DNA of 64,000 nt from JBJMLO01 sp045805265 (GTDB taxonomy: Bacteria; Actinomycetota; UBA4738; JACQTL01), in the NCBI GenBank assembly GCA_045805265.1, contig JBJMLO010000011.1, positions 248,001 to 312,000 of the forward strand. Reading direction: 5' to 3'. The notes under the pieces are model-generated. The model was given only the letters and a program-made list of their open reading frames with translations, did not search any database and was not told where the DNA came from. Each line of letters begins with the position of its first letter. The stretch's first letter is position 1. Positions 59,851 through 64,000 of this stretch are shown in pieces. The position numbers and the translations under genes are program-made.

Positions 59851-60946
59851 AGCCCCCGGTTTGAGCGTTCGCCTCAAGCTCACCCTCAGCTACGCCGGCT
59901 TCCTCATGCTCGCAGGTGCGGTGCTGCTCGCCGCCGGGTACTTCTCCCTTTCGCGTGGTGTGCACCCTGGTGTGATCTTCCTGGTGCGCAGCCACGCCGA
60001 GCTCCTGCGCGATTTCGCTCCGGTCGCGGCCATCGTGATGGCGTTCCTGCTGGTATTCGGTCTGCTGGGAGGGTGGCTTCTCGCCGGCCGCATGCTGGCT
60101 CCACTGACGCGCATCACGGACGCCACACGCATGGCAGCGACCGGATCGCTCTCCCATCGGATCGAGTTGGAAGGACGTCAGGACGAGTTCCGCGAGCTCG
60201 CCGACAGCTTCGACGCCATGCTCGCACGGCTCGAAGCACACATCGCCCAACAACAGCGATTCGCAGCCAACGCCTCACATGAACTGCGCACTCCGCTTGC
60301 GATCTCGCAGTCACTTCTCGACGTGGCCCGCAACGATCCGAACCGCGACACCGTGGAACTCGTCGACCGCCTCCACGCCGTCAACACCCGAGCGATCGAC
60401 CTCACCGAAGCACTGCTCCTGCTCAGCCGCGCCGACCAACGGTCCTTCACCCGAGAACACGTCGACCTGTCCCTCCTAGCGGAAGAAGCAACTGAAACGC
60501 TCCTCCCCCTCGCAGAGAAACGCGGCGTCACCATCGAGACCTCCGGCGACATGACCCCTACCATCGGCTCACCTGCACTCCTGCTGCAGTTGAGCACGAA
60601 CCTCGTGCACAACGCGATCGTCCACAATCTGCCCGAACAGGGCACCGTGTGGGTCACGACCAGCGTTCAGCCCAAGACTGTGGATCTCACCGTCGAGAAC
60701 ACCGGCGAGAAGCTCACCCCCCAGTTGGTTGCCACGCTTGCCGAGCCGTTTCTTCGCGGCACCAAACGCATACGCACCGACCACGCAGGTGTCGGCCTCG
60801 GCCTGGCAATCGTCAAAAGCATCACCCAAGCCCACGACGGAACCCTCACCCTCACCCCCCGTACCGCCGGGGGGCTCCACGTCAGGGTGCAACTACCAGC
60901 CGCGCCACGACTCAGCTCGAGTCGCAGCCTCTCGGGTCGGACCTGA
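59843..60946 (+). CDS. VanS-type sensor histidine kinase
   Basis: A 367-residue membrane kinase: two membrane helices (about 10-35 and 55-80) with a short extracellular loop, a HAMP linker, the HisKA box NASHELRTPLA with His146, and a HATPase domain with NLVHNAIVHN (N box) and GVGLGLAIVKS (G2 box). In the usual ENTGEK region the G1 motif is reduced. GTG at 59843 overlaps the regulator stop by 8 nt. Lower GC than neighbours suggests the carboxypeptidase-regulator-kinase set arrived as one module. Confidence 0.85.
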   Translation: MDRAPGLSVRLKLTLSYAGFLMLAGAVLLAAGYFSLSRGVHPGVIFLVRSHAELLRDFAPVAAIVMAFLLVFGLLGGWLLAGRMLAPLTRITDATRMAATGSLSHRIELEGRQDEFRELADSFDAMLARLEAHIAQQQRFAANASHELRTPLAISQSLLDVARNDPNRDTVELVDRLHAVNTRAIDLTEALLLLSRADQRSFTREHVDLSLLAEEATETLLPLAEKRGVTIETSGDMTPTIGSPALLLQLSTNLVHNAIVHNLPEQGTVWVTTSVQPKTVDLTVENTGEKLTPQLVATLAEPFLRGTKRIRTDHAGVGLGLAIVKSITQAHDGTLTLTPRTAGGLHVRVQLPAAPRLSSSRSLSGRT

Positions 60947-61011
60947 CGGGCGCTCGCGCGTCGCAATGACTCGCCGCCTGCTGAGGGTACGGAGGCTCAG
61001 GGTCCCAGCTC

Positions 61012-61524
61012 CTATCCCGGAGCGAGAGGGACCAACAACGGGCCTCCAACACACGCGGGGCGTGGAGTCGGTCCCGGGGTGAACTCCAGGTCACACGTGC
61101 CGCCGACCATCACGCTCCGTTGTCCTCCGATGAGAACGGGCCTCGGACGTGGGCCCGCCGACAGCACGAGGTCCACACGGTCAGCGGCTGCGAGGGACCC
61201 GGCTCTGACGCCCTGCGACAGGACCGTGCCGCTTTCGTAGGGATCCGCGCGGGCCACGAGATCCCCGACGGTCAAATGCATGCTCACCAGGACCTGGGCG
61301 GCCTGGGAAAGGGAGAGGCCGGCGACATCGGGAACGACCTCGAGGTTCGGGGCCGTCCGCTTCGTGCCGGGTGTGCTCACCGTGGGAGAAGACCGAGGCG
61401 GCGACACACTCCGCTCAGGGACCGCCCTGGTCTCACGTCCGTAGATGACTCGACCCGACACCAGTCCCCCGGCGAACGCCGCAAGAGCAACCACGACCGT
61501 GACGACGACCATGCGACGCGACAT
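61012..61524 (-). CDS. Membrane-anchored PASTA-domain protein
   Basis: A 170-residue protein: one N-terminal membrane helix, a Thr/Pro-rich linker, and a single PASTA domain (VPDVAGLSLSQAAQVL, then VLSQGVRAGS and VDLVLSAG), followed by a short tail with two Cys. PASTA domains bind peptidoglycan fragments or beta-lactams. It lacks a kinase or transpeptidase domain. The ATG at 61524 is chosen because GGAGG lies just upstream; longer starts exist at 61536 and 61647. Confidence 0.75.
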   Translation of the reverse strand: MSRRMVVVTVVVALAAFAGGLVSGRVIYGRETRAVPERSVSPPRSSPTVSTPGTKRTAPNLEVVPDVAGLSLSQAAQVLVSMHLTVGDLVARADPYESGTVLSQGVRAGSLAAADRVDLVLSAGPRPRPVLIGGQRSVMVGGTCDLEFTPGPTPRPACVGGPLLVPLAPG

Positions 61525-61665
61525 GCGTGCCTCCATTGAATCCGACGGCACTCCGCGGCGCGTCGGTTTCTCGTTGGCGTGACAGTAACGAACGCTCGCG
61601 TGGCCAGCGTTTCGTCGCAACCGGCGGCGAAGGGCGCTGGCGCTCAAGAGTCGCTGGTCGTCGCG

Positions 61666-62733
61666 TTACAACCCCAGGTCGGCGGCGGCCTCCGGTTCCG
61701 GGGCTTCGGCCGCGGTCGGCGGGGGTTCCTGCCCGGCCGTTGGTTCGGGCTCGGGCGGAGACAGCGGTGGGGCAGCCGCCGGGCCGGTCGGCGGGGCTCC
61801 ACGCCGGGCCCGCCACAGCGCGACGGTGGCGGCCCCCAGTCCGTACAGCGCCGCGAGGAACCAGGTGATCCCGCCGACGTAGGGCACGAACCCCACCGCG
61901 CGCAGGATGACCCACCCGGCCAGGAACGCGGTCACCCGCCGGGGCCCGCCGTGGCGCGATCGCCGGATGACCGCCCGCCCCAGGATCCACGCGGCGTACG
62001 CGTAGCCGATGGAGTACAGCAGCGCCAGCCCCAGCAGCAGGCCGATCCCGAACGGGATGCCGACCAGGCTGACCAGCAGCAGGAACCCCACCACCGGCAG
62101 CCCGAACATCAGTGCCGCTCCCCATCCGATCGACTTCCCGACTGCCTCGCGGCCCGCCCGGTCCACGGCGTCCGCGGCGCGCGGGCCGAGCAGCAGGAGG
62201 AGCAACCCCAGCAGCAGCGTCGAGACGGAGATCGCGATCCAGAACCCGAGCCGGGTGACCAGCGTCGCCGGCGACAGGAACGACAGCCCCCCCCGGTGGA
62301 CGTCGCCGTCGACCTGGGCACCCACCTCGACGTCGAGCGTTCCGTGCGCCAACCACACGTCGCCGGTGACGTGGGCGCCGCGGAGCAGCCGAACCGGGCC
62401 GTCGAGCGCGACCACGTCGCCACGGACCAGGCCGGACAGGACCACGTCGCCGTCCACGACCACCACGCTCCCGTGCACCGCGCCCGCGACCCGGGCCGAG
62501 CCGTGGACGATGACGACGTCCCCCGATACCTCGCCTTTCGGGACGGCCACGTCCCCGGAAAGCACGACCCGGTCCCCCACCACTGAGTGCGCGCCATGCT
62601 TCCCGGCCGGCCGCGCCGCACCGGAGGCGGCCAGCGCGCCGAGACTCAGCCCAACGAGGGCGACCGCCACCATGACCCCGGCCCGCGCCGCGTCCCGTCC
62701 GGATGCCGCGGGCGTGGCCACGCGGAGCCTCAC
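61666..62733 (-). CDS. Bactofilin-like beta-helix protein with C-terminal membrane domain
   Basis: A 355-residue protein. After an N-terminal hydrophobic segment, residues about 45-145 form a run of short strands with the repeat G-D-V-V-x-x (VVGDRVVLSGDV, VSGDVVIVHG, VHGSVVVVDGDVV, VRGDVVALDG), as in bactofilin and other polymer-forming domains. Five membrane helices follow (about 160-310), then a Pro/Glu-rich tail. It could tie a beta-helix to the membrane; the fold is read from repeat pattern only. The GTG overlaps the M20 stop (GTGA), so the two are coupled. Confidence 0.7.
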   Translation of the reverse strand: MRLRVATPAASGRDAARAGVMVAVALVGLSLGALAASGAARPAGKHGAHSVVGDRVVLSGDVAVPKGEVSGDVVIVHGSARVAGAVHGSVVVVDGDVVLSGLVRGDVVALDGPVRLLRGAHVTGDVWLAHGTLDVEVGAQVDGDVHRGGLSFLSPATLVTRLGFWIAISVSTLLLGLLLLLLGPRAADAVDRAGREAVGKSIGWGAALMFGLPVVGFLLLVSLVGIPFGIGLLLGLALLYSIGYAYAAWILGRAVIRRSRHGGPRRVTAFLAGWVILRAVGFVPYVGGITWFLAALYGLGAATVALWRARRGAPPTGPAAAPPLSPPEPEPTAGQEPPPTAAEAPEPEAAADLGL

Positions 62734-63920
62734 TCCGAGGTGCCCACCAGCGCGTCGCCCGCCCGCGCGATCAGCCCGGCGAGCAGCGTGACCCTGGGAA
62801 CGACGCTGGCCAGGTCCAGCCACTCCCCCTGGGCGTGGGCGTCGCCGCCGATCGGCCCCAGCCCGTCCAGCGTGGGCACGCCGAGCCCGGAGGTCGTGTT
62901 CGCATCGGAAGCCCCCCCGGTAGCCGTATCGGCCACCGAGAACCCCAGCTCGCCCGCGATCTGTTGAGCCAGCGCTACGAGCCGCCCGGACGCCTCCGAT
63001 CGCTCCATCGGCCGGTGCCCGCCCATCAGGCGGACCTCCGCGGTCACGTCGGGCACGGTGTGCGACTCGGCGATCCGCGTGGCCTCGGCCTCCGCCTCGG
63101 CGAACGTGTCCTCCCTCGGGGAACGGATGTCGATCTCCAGCGAGCAGTGGTCGGCGACGACGTTCGGCCGCGTGCCTCCCCGGACGACGCCCACGTTCAC
63201 GGTGACCCCGGGCCACCGGCCGTTCAGCGCCTGCAGCGCCAGCACCTTGTGCGCCGCCTCGAGCACGGCGTTGCGTCCCTTCTCCGGCTCGACGCCCGCG
63301 TGCGCGGCCCGCCCGGAGATCTCGACGCGCATGTCGGTGATGCCCTTGCGCGCCGAGACGATGTTCCCGTTGGACCGGGCGCACTCCAGCACGAAGCACA
63401 CCTCGGCCGACCGGGCGCGTTCCTCGATCAGCGCCTTCGAGAAGACCGAGCCGATCTCCTCGTCCGGGTTGCACACGTAGGTCACCGGCATCGACAGGCC
63501 GGCCGTCGCCTCCAGCGCCTCGAGCGCGAGGAACCCGGCGAGCAGCCCGCCCTTCATGTCCGACGCGCCCGGGCCGAACGCCCGGTCGCGCTCGACGCGG
63601 AACGGCCGGGTCGCCGCCGTCCCGTCAGGGAACACCGTGTCCATGTGCCCGATGAGCAGCACGCGGGGGCCGGCGCCGTCGCGGTGCCCGACGAGGCAGT
63701 CGCCCAGCTGCGGGTCCCCGGGGGCGGGGCGGTGGGGGTGCCGCTCGACATCGAACCCCAACGTCGCGAACCGCTTGGCGCACAGGTCCGCGATGGCGTT
63801 CACCCCTTCCGGGGTGTACGTCCCGCAGTCCAGGTCGACCATCTGCCGCAGGTCGGACACGAACGAATCGAACCGCCGATCGACCTCGCGACGGATGACA
63901 TCGAGCGCGGGAGCCGTCAC
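62730..63920 (-). CDS. M20-family metallopeptidase (carboxypeptidase G2-like)
   Basis: A 396-residue zinc peptidase. Metal ligands and catalytic residues are in GHMDTVF (His, Asp), GASDMKGG (Asp), and the Glu pair CNPDEEIGS; later GRAAHAG belongs to the dimerisation domain and HAQGEWLD holds the last His. Such enzymes cleave C-terminal amino acids from peptides or N-acyl amino acids. GTG at 63920 is chosen because a TAAGCT hexamer lies 8 nt upstream; the longer start at 63998 would add 26 residues. No signal peptide. It precedes the bactofilin-like gene in an operon. Confidence 0.85.
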   Translation of the reverse strand: MTAPALDVIRREVDRRFDSFVSDLRQMVDLDCGTYTPEGVNAIADLCAKRFATLGFDVERHPHRPAPGDPQLGDCLVGHRDGAGPRVLLIGHMDTVFPDGTAATRPFRVERDRAFGPGASDMKGGLLAGFLALEALEATAGLSMPVTYVCNPDEEIGSVFSKALIEERARSAEVCFVLECARSNGNIVSARKGITDMRVEISGRAAHAGVEPEKGRNAVLEAAHKVLALQALNGRWPGVTVNVGVVRGGTRPNVVADHCSLEIDIRSPREDTFAEAEAEATRIAESHTVPDVTAEVRLMGGHRPMERSEASGRLVALAQQIAGELGFSVADTATGGASDANTTSGLGVPTLDGLGPIGGDAHAQGEWLDLASVVPRVTLLAGLIARAGDALVGTSE

Positions 63921-63928
63921 AGGCGCGA

Positions 63929-63934
63929 AGCTTA
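63929..63934 (-). promoter_or_regulatory. -10 element for a leaderless mRNA (M20 peptidase)
   Basis: TAAGCT on the minus strand ends 8 nt before the GTG at 63920 and decides that start. Confidence 0.5.
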
Positions 63935-64000
63935 CACAGCGGCCGGTGGCGGCCCGGCACCCAAGTGCCCCCGGGGACCCGGGCGCTCGCCTGGTCACCC

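Overview
The window is high-GC DNA with tightly packed genes, many GTG starts, overlapping GTGA/ATGA gene junctions and TANNNT -10 hexamers. Family content (an ECF42-type sigma factor with a DGPF/YCII partner, class III cyclase fused to AAA and TPR regions, PASTA and VanRS-like proteins, S53 peptidase, GH63-like glucosidase) fits an uncultivated member of the Actinomycetota; I cannot name the class or genus. No rRNA, tRNA, CRISPR array or complete transposon was found.

Layout. 1-9 kb: an edge-truncated membrane protein, a lipoprotein, a branched-chain amino-acid type ABC importer (LivH followed by a LivM-LivG fusion), a Lys/Ala repeat protein, a secreted Asp-box propeller and two membrane-anchored proteins. 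9-16.4 kb: a 1,208-residue cyclase/AAA regulator divergent from threonine synthase, a lipoprotein, and the ECF42 sigma/DGPF pair. 16.4-20 kb: a secreted protein, a P450, decayed IS630 and possibly ECF-sigma sequence, and a lipoprotein ending in a Hint (intein-like) domain. 20-28.6 kb: an acyltransferase with two small genes, then an envelope cluster (MBOAT O-acyltransferase, DUF459/SGNH protein, a second cyclase, GH25 muramidase, CapA-like protein).

28.7-32.6 kb: PPOX protein, a decayed-looking gap, an alpha/beta hydrolase divergent from a TetR regulator with two near-identical palindromes between them, and a thioesterase. 32.7-39.4 kb: secreted beta-helix protein, PdxH, small membrane protein, S53 peptidase and GH63-like glucosidase. 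40-49.7 kb: two-component system, DUF2339 membrane protein, baeRF2-like protein, PfkB kinase, PLP decarboxylase, PhoD phosphatase and CBS protein. 50-57.5 kb: aminotransferase, 5'-3' exonuclease, BioY, DUF885 protein, surface protein and a paralogue of the beta-helix protein. 57.5-64 kb: adenosine-specific kinase family protein, a DD-carboxypeptidase divergent from an OmpR/VanS-type pair, PASTA protein, bactofilin-like membrane protein and an M20 peptidase.

Three signals stand out. First, two co-linear intergenic cassettes near 49.7 and 53.6 kb each carry a promoter whose predicted start lies on a 16-bp hairpin followed by a T-run, with a compensatory base-pair change between the copies; they look like tiny RNA genes. 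Second, at least fourteen genes have a TANNNT hexamer 6-10 nt before the start codon, implying widespread leaderless mRNAs and helping to fix several GTG starts. Third, a lipoprotein carries a C-terminal Hint domain that keeps the N-terminal Cys but lacks the usual C-terminal His-Asn.
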